Shown: one piece after another, positions 11,838 through 20,917 of the stretch
Position numbering within the stretch: position 1 is the stretch's first letter
Layout of the letters: each line of letters opens with the position of its first letter
Origin: Clostridium sp.
GTDB taxonomy: Bacteria > Bacillota > Clostridia > Clostridiales > Clostridiaceae
Direction of reading: 5' to 3'
NCBI GenBank assembly: GCA_015058375.1
Contig: SVCK01000071.1
Location: 1 to 40,472 of the forward strand
DNA: 40,472 nucleotides
Notes under the pieces: model-generated
What the model was told of the DNA's origin: nothing
The model's database searches: none
Seen by the model: the letters and a program-made list of their open reading frames with translations, nothing else
Program-made: the position numbers and the translations under genes

Positions 11838-12932
11838 ATGAAAAAGAAACTATTAGCATTAATTATGGCTGCTACATTAACAACTGGATTAATGGTTGGT
11901 TGTGGAAGTTCTTCATCTGATTCATCACAAACTACTAAGATAGGTATGGTGACAGACTCTGGTACAATCGATGACAAATCATTTAACCAAGGAAGCTGGG
12001 AAGGTATAAATAAAGCTAAAGAAGAATTGGGAATTGATGCAAATTACCTTAAACCAGATGGAACTACATTAGCAGATTATTCAACTAAAATAAAAGATTT
12101 ATATGATGGAGGATACAAATTTATAGTAGCTCCAGGATTTAAATTTGAACTTGCTATTTTTGAAGCTCAAGAAAAATATAAAGATGCAAAATTTGTACTT
12201 ATAGATGGAACACCAAACAATGGTAAAGATGGTGATGAAAAAGAAACAAAAGTTGCAGATAACGCTGTTGCAATAAGCTATGCAGAACATCAAGCAGGAT
12301 TTATGGCAGGAGTTGCTGCTTCATTAGAACTTAAGGAAGGAGACTTAGGATTCTTAGGTGGTATGGAAATTCCAGCAGTTCAAAAGTTTAACTGGGGATT
12401 CCAACAAGGTGTAGCTTATGCTAATGAAAAATTAGGAACTAAGATGACATTAAAAGAAGAAAATGTTCAATATCAAGGATCATTTGATAGTGCAGAAGCT
12501 GGACAACAAATAGCAGCTACTATGTTTGATAGAGGAGTTAAGGCAGTATTTGCTGCAGCTGGAGGAACTGGTACAGGTGTTATAACTGAAGCAAAAGCTA
12601 GACAAACTAAGGGAGAAAAAGTTTGGGCAATAGGTGTTGATACTGACCAATATGATGAAGGTATATATGAAAGTGGTAAATCAGCTATATTAACATCAGC
12701 TATGAAGAAAATAGATCAAACTACTTACAGCTTAGTAAAAGATTTTGTAGAAAAAGGTGAATTTCCGGGTGGACAAAGCTTAGTATTAGATGCATCTAAA
12801 GATTGCGTTGGTCTTCCAGAAAAAAATCCAAATCTTTCAGAAGCAACAATGAAAACTTGTAATGAAGTTTTTGCAAAGGTTAAGAGCGGTGAAATAGTAG
12901 TATCTGCTGAAAAGGGAAATCTAATTAAGTAA
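11838..12932 (+). CDS. BMP/PnrA-like nucleoside-type ABC transporter substrate-binding lipoprotein
   Basis: Lipobox LTTGLMVGCGSS; KIGMVTDSGTIDDKSFNQGSWEGI; AISYAEHQAGFMAGVAA; FAAAGGTGTGVI; ATG 11838 behind ggaggg. Confidence 0.93.
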   Translation: MKKKLLALIMAATLTTGLMVGCGSSSSDSSQTTKIGMVTDSGTIDDKSFNQGSWEGINKAKEELGIDANYLKPDGTTLADYSTKIKDLYDGGYKFIVAPGFKFELAIFEAQEKYKDAKFVLIDGTPNNGKDGDEKETKVADNAVAISYAEHQAGFMAGVAASLELKEGDLGFLGGMEIPAVQKFNWGFQQGVAYANEKLGTKMTLKEENVQYQGSFDSAEAGQQIAATMFDRGVKAVFAAAGGTGTGVITEAKARQTKGEKVWAIGVDTDQYDEGIYESGKSAILTSAMKKIDQTTYSLVKDFVEKGEFPGGQSLVLDASKDCVGLPEKNPNLSEATMKTCNEVFAKVKSGEIVVSAEKGNLIK

Positions 12933-12943
12933 TTAGTAACTTG

Positions 12944-12969
12944 AAAAAGGCGGATAACCGCCTTTTTTT
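12944..12969 (+). terminator. Strong terminator between lipoprotein and ABC ATPase genes
   Basis: aaaaaggcgg ataa ccgccttttttt. Confidence 0.9.
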
Positions 12970-13063
12970 AACGCTTGTTAAAGTATTAAGTTTAAAGATG
13001 TAAATAATATTTTGGCAAATTTTATTATTGGTGATAAATACTTTATATATATGGAGGACTAAA

Positions 13064-14602
13064 ATGGAATATGTTGTAGAAATGTTGAACATCCGTAAAG
13101 AATTCCCAGGAATTGTTGCAAATGATAATATAACATTACAACTACGTAAAGGTGAAATTCATGCTTTGTTAGGTGAAAATGGAGCAGGTAAATCAACTTT
13201 AATGAGTGTATTATTTGGGATGTATCAGCCAGAAGCAGGAACTATAAAAGTTAGAGGAAAAGAAGTTAAGATAACAGATCCTAATGTAGCAAATGATTTA
13301 GGTATAGGAATGGTTCATCAACATTTTAAACTTGTTGAGAACTTCACAGTAACTGAAAATATAATTTTGGGTATGGAACCTAAAAAATATGGATTATTTT
13401 TAGAAAAAAGAAGCGCAGCTAAAAAGATAGAAGAATTATCTAAAAAGTATGGATTAAATGTTGATCCTCATGCCAAAATAGAAGACATTAGTGTTGGTAT
13501 GCAACAAAGAGTCGAAATATTAAAAATGCTTTACAGAGATGCTGAAGTTCTAATATTTGATGAACCTACAGCTGTTTTAACTCCACAAGAAATCGAAGAG
13601 TTAATTGATATATGGAAATCTTTGATAAAAGAAGGTAAATCTATAATTATAATAACTCATAAACTTAAGGAAATTAAAGCAGCGGCTGACAGATGTACAG
13701 TTATTAGAAGAGGACGTTATGTTGGAACTGTAGATGTAAAAGAAACATCAGAAGCAGAAATGGCTAAAATGATGGTTGGTAGAGAAGTTTCTTTCAAAGT
13801 TGAAAAAACTAAAGCAAAACCTGGAGAAGTTATTGTTGAAGTTAATAATTTAAATGTTAATAATAATAAAAATGTTTTGGGATTGAAGAATTTTTCTATC
13901 AATATAAGAAGAGGAGAGATTTTAGGTATTGCTGGAGTTGAAGGTAATGGACAATCTGAACTTGTAGAAGCAATAACTGGTCTTAGAAAAGTTGAGAGCG
14001 GAAATATTATTTTTAATGGTCAAGACATAACAAACTTTAAAATAAGAGAAAGAATTAATGCTGGTATTGCACATATTCCTGAAGATAGACAGAAACGTGG
14101 TTTAGTACTTGAATATTCTATTGAAGATAACTTGATTTTAGAAAAGTATATGAAAGAGCCATATTCTAATAAATTTGGTATATTAAATAGAAAAGTTATT
14201 AGAGAAGAAGCTGAAAGAATAATTAAGGATTTTGATGTTAGAAGTGGACAAGGAGCAATTTCTCATGCTGGAAATCTTTCAGGTGGTAATCAGCAAAAGG
14301 CTATTATAGGTAGAGAAATAGAATTAGGTCCAGATCTTTTAATTGCTGTTCAGCCAACTAGAGGGCTTGATGTAGGGTCAATTGAATATATTCATAAGAG
14401 ACTTGTAGAACAAAGAGATGCTGGTAAAGCAGTTCTTCTTGTATCGCTAGAACTTGATGAAATTTTAAATGTTTCAGATAAAATTGCAGTAGTTAATAAT
14501 GGAGAACTTATTGGAATAGTACAAGCTTCAGAAACTGATGAAAAGGAAATTGGTTTAATGATGGCAGGAGTTAAGAAGGAGGAAAAAGGTCATGAAGAAT
14601 AA
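13064..14602 (+). CDS. ABC transporter ATP-binding protein (two NBDs, nucleoside/sugar type)
   Basis: LLGENGAGKSTLMSVLFG, DEPTAVLTPQE, second domain GVEGNGQSELVEA, LSGGNQQKAIIGRE; ATG 13064 after atggagg. Confidence 0.95.
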   Translation: MEYVVEMLNIRKEFPGIVANDNITLQLRKGEIHALLGENGAGKSTLMSVLFGMYQPEAGTIKVRGKEVKITDPNVANDLGIGMVHQHFKLVENFTVTENIILGMEPKKYGLFLEKRSAAKKIEELSKKYGLNVDPHAKIEDISVGMQQRVEILKMLYRDAEVLIFDEPTAVLTPQEIEELIDIWKSLIKEGKSIIIITHKLKEIKAAADRCTVIRRGRYVGTVDVKETSEAEMAKMMVGREVSFKVEKTKAKPGEVIVEVNNLNVNNNKNVLGLKNFSINIRRGEILGIAGVEGNGQSELVEAITGLRKVESGNIIFNGQDITNFKIRERINAGIAHIPEDRQKRGLVLEYSIEDNLILEKYMKEPYSNKFGILNRKVIREEAERIIKDFDVRSGQGAISHAGNLSGGNQQKAIIGREIELGPDLLIAVQPTRGLDVGSIEYIHKRLVEQRDAGKAVLLVSLELDEILNVSDKIAVVNNGELIGIVQASETDEKEIGLMMAGVKKEEKGHEE

Positions 14603-15671
14603 TGCATTAAAGTCAGTTCTTGCAGTTATTCTAGGATTAATAGCAGGAGTCCTTCTTATGGCAGCAATGGGACATAACCCAGTAGAAGGATATAGATTTT
14701 TACTTAAAGGTGCTCTTTCAAGTACTGAAAGAATTGCCAATACAGTAGGTACAGCAACACCACTTATATTAACTGGTTTATCAGTAGGGTTTGCTTTTAG
14801 AACAGGTTTATTTAATATAGGTACACCAGGACAAATGCTTTTTGGAGGTTTTACAGCTACAGCAATAGCTTTAACTTGTACATCTCTTCCAAGACCATTA
14901 TTACTTATATTAATTATAGTTTCTGGTTTATTAGCAGGAGCTTTAAGTGGTGGATTAGTAGGATTTATGAAAGCTAAATTTAATGTGCATGAAGTTGTAG
15001 GTTCTATTATGTTAAACTGGACAGCATATTGGATTGTATATTATATGATTCCTAAATATTTCAAAGCAGAAAGTGTTGAAACTGAATCAAGACAAATTTC
15101 AACAGTTGCATCATTAAAGGCAGAATGGCTTACTAAAGCTTTAGATGGTTCTTTCTTAAATTATGGTATTTTAATAGCTGTATTAGCTGTTACTGTAATT
15201 TGGTTTATATTAGATAAAACTACTTTAGGATATCAGTTAAAAGCAGTTGGATTTAATAAAGATGCTGCGGAATATGCAGGTATAAATGTAAATATAAATG
15301 TTGTTTTGACAATGATGATAGCTGGTTCTTTATCAGGTCTTGCAGGAGTATGTCAATACATTGGTAATGCTACATGTATGCAGATAGGGGTTATGCCTTC
15401 ACAAGGTTTTGATGGAATTGCTGTTGCACTTTTAGGAAATAGTAACCCACTTGGAATCTTAATATCAGCATTATTCTTTGGATTACTTTATGCTGGAAAA
15501 GGATTTATGACAACAATGGCAAGTATACCTCCAGAAATTGCGGATACTATTATGGCGATAATAATTTATTTTGCTGCAACTAGTATGATATTCGATAAGA
15601 TATTTGCAAAATTCAAGAGAAAGAAGAAGAATACTAAAATGGGAGCAAAGGAGGAAAAAGCAACATGTTAG
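14592..15671 (+). CDS. ABC transporter permease (BPD_transp_2 family)
   Basis: Polytopic membrane protein; AFRTGLFNIGTPGQMLFGG, FNVHEVVGSIMLNW; overlaps the ATPase gene. Confidence 0.92.
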   Translation: MKNNALKSVLAVILGLIAGVLLMAAMGHNPVEGYRFLLKGALSSTERIANTVGTATPLILTGLSVGFAFRTGLFNIGTPGQMLFGGFTATAIALTCTSLPRPLLLILIIVSGLLAGALSGGLVGFMKAKFNVHEVVGSIMLNWTAYWIVYYMIPKYFKAESVETESRQISTVASLKAEWLTKALDGSFLNYGILIAVLAVTVIWFILDKTTLGYQLKAVGFNKDAAEYAGINVNINVVLTMMIAGSLSGLAGVCQYIGNATCMQIGVMPSQGFDGIAVALLGNSNPLGILISALFFGLLYAGKGFMTTMASIPPEIADTIMAIIIYFAATSMIFDKIFAKFKRKKKNTKMGAKEEKATC

Positions 15672-16609
15672 ATACACTTAAAGGAATTTTTCCTTATGCT
15701 ATAGCATATACTGTACCTTTACTATTAACAGCTCTTGGAGCAGTTTTCTGTGAAAGAAGTGGTGTTGTTAATGTTGGGCTTGATGGACTTATGATTTGTG
15801 GTTCATTTGTTGGTGCATATACAATAATGACACTTCAAAATCAAGGAAATCAATATGCGCTTTGGATTGGGCTTTTTGCAGCCTTCGTTGCAGGTATAAT
15901 ATTTTCACTTTTACATGCCTTTGCTAGTGTTACATTAAATGCAAATCAAGTTATTAGTGGTACTGCAATAAATATGATTGCTGAAGCATTAACTGTATTC
16001 GTTGCAAGAAATATTACTGGAAGTGGTAATATTAGAATACAATTAGGTTTTGTTACATCTGATGTACCTGTTCTTAGTAAGATACCAGTAATTGGACCAT
16101 TATTTTTTACAGGTACTTATGCAACTACATGGTTAGCACTTGCTATATTAATTGTTAGTGCAATAGTTTTAAATAAAACAGCTTTTGGTTTAAGATTGAA
16201 AGCTTGTGGAGAACATCCTCATGCAGCAGATGCAGCAGGTATTAATGTATATAAAATGAGATATATAGGAGTTATGATTTCAGGGGCTTTAGCATCTTTA
16301 TCAGGTGCTGTTATTATAGTGACATATGGTGGAGAATTTAATGGCTCAGTTAATGGCCTTGGATTTTTAGCATTAGCTGCTTTAATCTTTGGACGTTGGA
16401 ATCCATTTGGAGTATTAGGAGCAACTTTATTCTTTGGATTTGCTTCAACAGTTGCCAATGTTTCAGGAATTATGCCAGCACTTTCATCAGTGCCTCCAGT
16501 ATATTTAAAAATATTCCCTTATATAGCAACTTTACTTGTTCTTATTTTCTTCTCTAAGAAAACTAGAGCACCAAAGGCATCAGGAGAGCCATTTGAAGTT
16601 GGGAAATAG
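15665..16609 (+). CDS. ABC transporter permease (BPD_transp_2 family)
   Basis: CERSGVVNVGLDGLMICGSF, NQVISGTAINMIAEAL, LKACGEHPHAADAAGINVYKMRYIGV; overlaps the preceding gene. Confidence 0.92.
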   Translation: MLDTLKGIFPYAIAYTVPLLLTALGAVFCERSGVVNVGLDGLMICGSFVGAYTIMTLQNQGNQYALWIGLFAAFVAGIIFSLLHAFASVTLNANQVISGTAINMIAEALTVFVARNITGSGNIRIQLGFVTSDVPVLSKIPVIGPLFFTGTYATTWLALAILIVSAIVLNKTAFGLRLKACGEHPHAADAAGINVYKMRYIGVMISGALASLSGAVIIVTYGGEFNGSVNGLGFLALAALIFGRWNPFGVLGATLFFGFASTVANVSGIMPALSSVPPVYLKIFPYIATLLVLIFFSKKTRAPKASGEPFEVGK

Positions 16610-16621
16610 AATATTATATAT

Positions 16622-16656
16622 AAATACCACTCTAATTTTTAGAGTGGTATTTTTCT
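16622..16656 (+). terminator. Terminator after ABC transporter operon
   Basis: aaataccactct ... agagtggtattttt. Confidence 0.9.
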
Positions 16657-16772
16657 TTGCAAAAATAATTAGCATATGGTCTTTAGCTATATTTGCATTA
16701 ATTTCACATTAGAAAGAAAATATATTATAATAAAATACAGTGATTTGGATAAAGTTATTGGAGGAATTATTG

Positions 16773-17567
16773 ATGAATAATATAGAAGCTAAAGATAATG
16801 TGTGTGTTCATAAGAATGAGGAGTCTTGGAATAGTGATACGTATAATGCTTGGGTTAATAGATTTGGAACACCTAAACAAGCTGCAAGTAAGCTTAAAGA
16901 AAATCCATCTAAGAAAGTAAGTGTCTTATTAGACAAATTTGGAGATGTAAAAGGTAAAAAGATAATAAATTTAATGGGTTCTAATGGAATTAAAGGAGTG
17001 TCTTTAGGGCTTTTAGGAGCTGATATAACAGTTGTTGATTTTTCAAAAGATAATGAAGAATATGCAAAAGATTTAGCTAATGAGGCAGGTGTTAATCTTC
17101 ATTATATTTTATCAGATGTGCTTAAGCTTGATGAGTCTTTAAACGGACAGTTTGATATTGTATTTGCTGAAATGGGGATTTTACACTATTTCTCCGATTT
17201 AAAACCTTTTATGGATGTTGCATATAGATTACTTAAACCTAATGGAATGTTTGTTGTAAGGGATTTTCATCCAGTATCAACAAAACTTATAACTTCAAGA
17301 GGAACAACAGCTAAAATAAGAAAGCATAAAGTTACTGGTGATTATTTTGATACTTCTTTAAAAGAAAAGGAAGTTTCTTATTCAAAGTATTCAGATGATG
17401 CAGAAAAAGAAAAAGTATATTTACGTCTGTGGAATCTAGGTGAAGTTGTAACAGCTTGTGCTTCTTCTAATTTTGTAATTAAAAGACTTGATGAAGAACC
17501 AAATCTTTCTTCAGAAGTTTTTGATAAAGGAATTCCTAAGACTTTTACATTAACAGCTGTAAAATAG
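16773..17567 (+). CDS. Class I SAM-dependent methyltransferase
   Basis: KKIINLMGSNGIKGVSLGLLGADITVVDFSKDNEEYAKDLA, FDIVFAEMGILHYFSDLKPFMDVAYRLLKPNGMFVVRDFHP; ATG 16773 after ggagg. Confidence 0.85.
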   Translation: MNNIEAKDNVCVHKNEESWNSDTYNAWVNRFGTPKQAASKLKENPSKKVSVLLDKFGDVKGKKIINLMGSNGIKGVSLGLLGADITVVDFSKDNEEYAKDLANEAGVNLHYILSDVLKLDESLNGQFDIVFAEMGILHYFSDLKPFMDVAYRLLKPNGMFVVRDFHPVSTKLITSRGTTAKIRKHKVTGDYFDTSLKEKEVSYSKYSDDAEKEKVYLRLWNLGEVVTACASSNFVIKRLDEEPNLSSEVFDKGIPKTFTLTAVK

Positions 17568-17760
17568 TATTTCAAACACAAGGAAAGTATAAAATAAGAA
17601 AATATATTAGAAAAAGGAATATTTAAACTTTAAGAATTCACTTTTTTATTGAGTTTTGAAAGTTTTTTAAAAGAATAATATATTATATTTGTTATTTCTA
17701 TTATTATTATGTATAATGAAATGTATTGAAAGTGAAATATTATTAAAATAGGGTGAAAAA

Positions 17761-18366
17761 ATGATAGTGTTAATATTAATTATTTTATTTGCTTTTTTTA
17801 GTGGTTCAATTCCTACAGGATATATAATAATGAAGAAATTCCATGGAATTGATATTAGAACTAAAGGAAGTGGAAATATTGGTTCAACTAATGTTAAAAG
17901 AATAGCAGGTATGAAGACAGCAGTAGCAACTCAAGCAGGTGATGTAATTAAAGGATTATTACCAGTTGCAGTTGCAATGTGTATAGCTAATATTGTTCAA
18001 TTGCCAGTTTCAAAGGATGCTTATTTATGCATGGTAGCAATGGCAACAGTATTAGGACATGACTATACTCCTTTCTTAGGTTTTAATGGAGGTAAAGGAG
18101 TTAATACAACAATGGGAGCATTCTTTTTATTGTCTCCATTTTCTATAGCTTTGGGAGTAATGATGTATTTTGGCTTGAAGAAATTCACTGATATTGTATC
18201 TATTAGATCTTTAGCTCTTGGAGTTACAATTTCAGTTACATGCATTTTATTTAAAAAGCCTATGCCAATAATTATAACTAGTTTTATAGCATCAATATTA
18301 ATGATATATAGACATAAGGACAATATAAAAAGATTAATAAATCATGAAGAGTTAAAAAGAGGTTAA
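17761..18366 (+). CDS. plsY: Acyl-phosphate:glycerol-3-phosphate acyltransferase
   Basis: FSGSIPTGYIIMK, IDIRTKGSGNIGSTNVKR, GHDYTPFLGFNGGKGVNTTMGAF. Confidence 0.93.
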   Translation: MIVLILIILFAFFSGSIPTGYIIMKKFHGIDIRTKGSGNIGSTNVKRIAGMKTAVATQAGDVIKGLLPVAVAMCIANIVQLPVSKDAYLCMVAMATVLGHDYTPFLGFNGGKGVNTTMGAFFLLSPFSIALGVMMYFGLKKFTDIVSIRSLALGVTISVTCILFKKPMPIIITSFIASILMIYRHKDNIKRLINHEELKRG

Positions 18367-18380
18367 TCCTCTTTTTTCTT
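18354..18380 (+). terminator. Terminator overlapping the plsY stop codon
   Basis: aaaaagagg ttaa tcctcttttttctttt; the plsY TAA lies in the loop. Confidence 0.8.
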
Positions 18381-18408
18381 TTAGAATAAAAATAAAGAGG
18401 AGAAAGAA

Positions 18409-19065
18409 ATGATTAAAGATATAGAAGCAGTGATTTTTGATATGGATGGAGTTATTTATGATACTGAAGCCTTTTATTTAAAACATTGGATTCAAGTATT
18501 TTATGAATATGGTTACAAAATGACAAAGGATATATATATAAATGCTATGGGAAGAGGGAGGAAAAAGGTTAAAGAATATTTTAAAAGTGTATTTGGAGAC
18601 GATCTTCCTATAGATGAGATGTATGTTAAAAAAGATAAATTACTATTTGATGCATTAAAAAATAGAGAAGTTCCTTTAAAATCTGGAGCGTTAGAACTTT
18701 TGCAATGTTTAAAGGATAACAATATAAAAATAGCTTTAGCAACATCTGCAAAAAGAGAAAGACTTGATATTCAGTTAAAAAATAGTCCAATAGTTAAGTA
18801 TTTTGATGCTATCGTTTGTGGAGATGATGTTGTTAATTCAAAGCCAGATCCTGAAATATTTTTAAAAGCAGCAAAACTTGTAGGAGCAGATTATAAAAAA
18901 TGCATAGTAATTGAAGATTCAGAAGCAGGTATTAAAGCAGCACATGATGGAAATATGATAGGTTTTCATGTGGAAGATTTAAAGGTGGCAGATGAAAATA
19001 TTAAGAAAAATGCCAGTAAGCTTTTTAAAAATCTTGTAGAAGTTAAAAGATATATAATGGATTAA
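18409..19065 (+). CDS. HAD-superfamily hydrolase (beta-phosphoglucomutase-like)
   Basis: AVIFDMDGVIYDTEAFYLKHW, IALATSAKRERLD, VNSKPDPEIFLKAAKLVG, CIVIEDSEAGIKAAHDGNM. Confidence 0.92.
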   Translation: MIKDIEAVIFDMDGVIYDTEAFYLKHWIQVFYEYGYKMTKDIYINAMGRGRKKVKEYFKSVFGDDLPIDEMYVKKDKLLFDALKNREVPLKSGALELLQCLKDNNIKIALATSAKRERLDIQLKNSPIVKYFDAIVCGDDVVNSKPDPEIFLKAAKLVGADYKKCIVIEDSEAGIKAAHDGNMIGFHVEDLKVADENIKKNASKLFKNLVEVKRYIMD

Positions 19066-19212
19066 AATCAATAATATTGGAAAAATATATTTTATGTGGT
19101 AAAATATAATAACAAAATGTATTATTTTTGAGCTATTATTGGGGTATATTTATTATTAGTAGCATTATAAATAAGTATTTAAAACGTATATTAAAAAAGG
19201 CTGGTGACAAAT

Positions 19213-19542
19213 ATGTCAAAATACAAAGTGGGCGACGAACTTATAATTATTAATAATCCACATAAGGAGGCAGAGAAGCTTAAAGAACTTACTTATCTTA
19301 AAGTAAAAGAAGATGATTATGCTGAAATGTCTTGGGGATTAAAGATTGTAAAGTTAGAGTTTGATAAACCTTATGTAACATTAACTTATAGAAATGCTCA
19401 AGGTGAAACTAATAAAGTTTTTGCAGAGTGTAAAGATGTAGAACATTTTGATCATGAGAAGGTTTTGGAAAAGGCTCTTTTAAAGGCTTTTCAGAATGAA
19501 ATAATTAATATATCAGTTAATAAAAATAAAGGATTAAAATAG
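19213..19542 (+). CDS. Hypothetical protein
   Basis: ORF of about 109 aa from ATG 19213 with RBS-like aaaggctgg upstream; followed by a weak hairpin. Confidence 0.6.
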   Translation: MSKYKVGDELIIINNPHKEAEKLKELTYLKVKEDDYAEMSWGLKIVKLEFDKPYVTLTYRNAQGETNKVFAECKDVEHFDHEKVLEKALLKAFQNEIINISVNKNKGLK

Positions 19543-19663
19543 GAGCTTATTTAAAGCTCTTATTTTTATGTCTGGGAAAATATAAAATAAATGGTTTTAA
19601 AAAAATGTAAACGATATTTTATGCATTGTAAGAATTTATTTAATTTTATAATATAAAAGTTTG

Positions 19664-19692
19664 TTTACATACTATATCAAATAATGTAAAAT
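19664..19692 (+). promoter_or_regulatory. Sigma-A-like promoter for the T7SS effector cassette
   Basis: TTTACA (19664-19669), 17-nt spacer, TAAAAT (19687-19692), upstream of aggagg and ATG 19711. Confidence 0.55.
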
Positions 19693-19710
19693 TATGTTGA
19701 GGAGGTAGTT

Positions 19711-20397
19711 ATGGAAGGAATTAATAAAAAACAATTAGTCATCGATTTACTTAAAAGATTTACATCTAATTTAAATTATCTAGAAGAAGACGACAAAAAG
19801 AGTATTAATAAACTAGGGGTTAATCTGTATGGAGGAGACTTAAAGCAATTATATGAAATTAATGAGTGTTTAGTTAATGGCACAGAAGATTATAAAGATA
19901 GATTAGTCTCTTATAAAAAAGAAAACGATAAATATAAATTAATAATTAAAGATTACATTTTAGAGTTATCTTTTGAAGAGATTAAAGAAATTGTTATAGG
20001 GCTTATTGATATTTTAGATGATATACTTCCTTTAGGTACTGTAGTTAAACTTAAAAAAGAATATATACATAAATTTTTAAACAATAATGAAATTGAAGAA
20101 GCAGAGGTAGTTATAGTTAATCGTTTTATATTTAAAAACGAAATTAATGCTTATTTCCCTTATGCAGGTGTAATTTACCCACTTGGCTTTGTTGGAAGTT
20201 CTAATGCTATTCAATTTTCATCAGCGTTAATTGATGATGTAATACATAGAGGTTATTCAGATGAAAAGGATGATGTATATACATTCTTGTTAAAAAATGA
20301 ATTAATAATTGACAAGAAGATGCATTCTTTTGGATTTGCAAGTGAAGAGGAAAGAAATAAGTATAATGAACTAATAAAAGGAGAACAACATGATTAA
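19711..20397 (+). CDS. DUF4176-like domain protein, T7SS effector-associated
   Basis: C-terminal half LPLGTVVKLKKEY...EAEVVIVNRFIF...YFPYAGVIYPLGFVGSSNAIQFSSALIDDVIHRGYSDEKDDVY resembles DUF4176; first gene of a WXG/LXG-type cassette. Confidence 0.65.
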   Translation: MEGINKKQLVIDLLKRFTSNLNYLEEDDKKSINKLGVNLYGGDLKQLYEINECLVNGTEDYKDRLVSYKKENDKYKLIIKDYILELSFEEIKEIVIGLIDILDDILPLGTVVKLKKEYIHKFLNNNEIEEAEVVIVNRFIFKNEINAYFPYAGVIYPLGFVGSSNAIQFSSALIDDVIHRGYSDEKDDVYTFLLKNELIIDKKMHSFGFASEEERNKYNELIKGEQHD

Positions 20398-20683
20398 AGT
20401 TGATATTGAAAATTTAAAAGGAGAGTTAGAAAAACTTTCTTCAGAAATGGTAGATTTTGAACCTTATTCAAGTAATTTTATAAAAAATACAACTAATAAT
20501 CTTGACGAATTCAATTCAGATTTTATTTCAGAAATAAAAAAAGCTTTAAGTAACATGACTGATACAAAAGCTCCTAAGCTTATGAAAAATATGCAGGATT
20601 TTTATACAAGCCTTGATACGCTTTTAAAGGATTTTGAAACTCTCGATACAACAATTGCTAATAATGAAAAAATGGAAGGCTAG
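20390..20683 (+). CDS. Small helical protein, candidate LXG-associated (Lap1-like) partner
   Basis: 97 aa, predicted mostly helical, start overlaps the previous stop (ATGATTAA), sits just before the effector. Confidence 0.6.
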   Translation: MIKVDIENLKGELEKLSSEMVDFEPYSSNFIKNTTNNLDEFNSDFISEIKKALSNMTDTKAPKLMKNMQDFYTSLDTLLKDFETLDTTIANNEKMEG

Positions 20684-20693
20684 GTGAAGGTTG

Positions 20694-20903
20694 ATGGGAA
20701 GAGTAGTAGGTTCATATGCAACAAGACTTCGCAACAATTATGTGAAATATATAAATGCTCAAAAGGCATATATAAGAAAAAACTTTGAAGATATGGATTT
20801 TGAAAATGCTGATGTAAGAGAAGAATTTGAAAGTATAGTTGAAAGTATGGAGAGAAACTGTGATGCATTAGTAAACAAAATTTCAAGTTATAGTTTTGAA
20901 TAG
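20694..20903 (+). CDS. Small helical protein, candidate LXG-associated (Lap2-like) partner
   Basis: 69-70 aa, mostly helical; ATG 20694 (or TTG 20691) after taggtgaagg RBS. Confidence 0.6.
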   Translation: MGRVVGSYATRLRNNYVKYINAQKAYIRKNFEDMDFENADVREEFESIVESMERNCDALVNKISSYSFE

Positions 20904-20917
20904 GAGAGTTACATAAA

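Noticed and set aside
19606-19669. TGTAAAC (19606-19612) and GTTTACA (19663-19669) as a regulator operator pair upstream of the effector cassette
   Set aside because: Only 7 bp, widely spaced, and the right half is the -35 region; too weak in AT-rich DNA.
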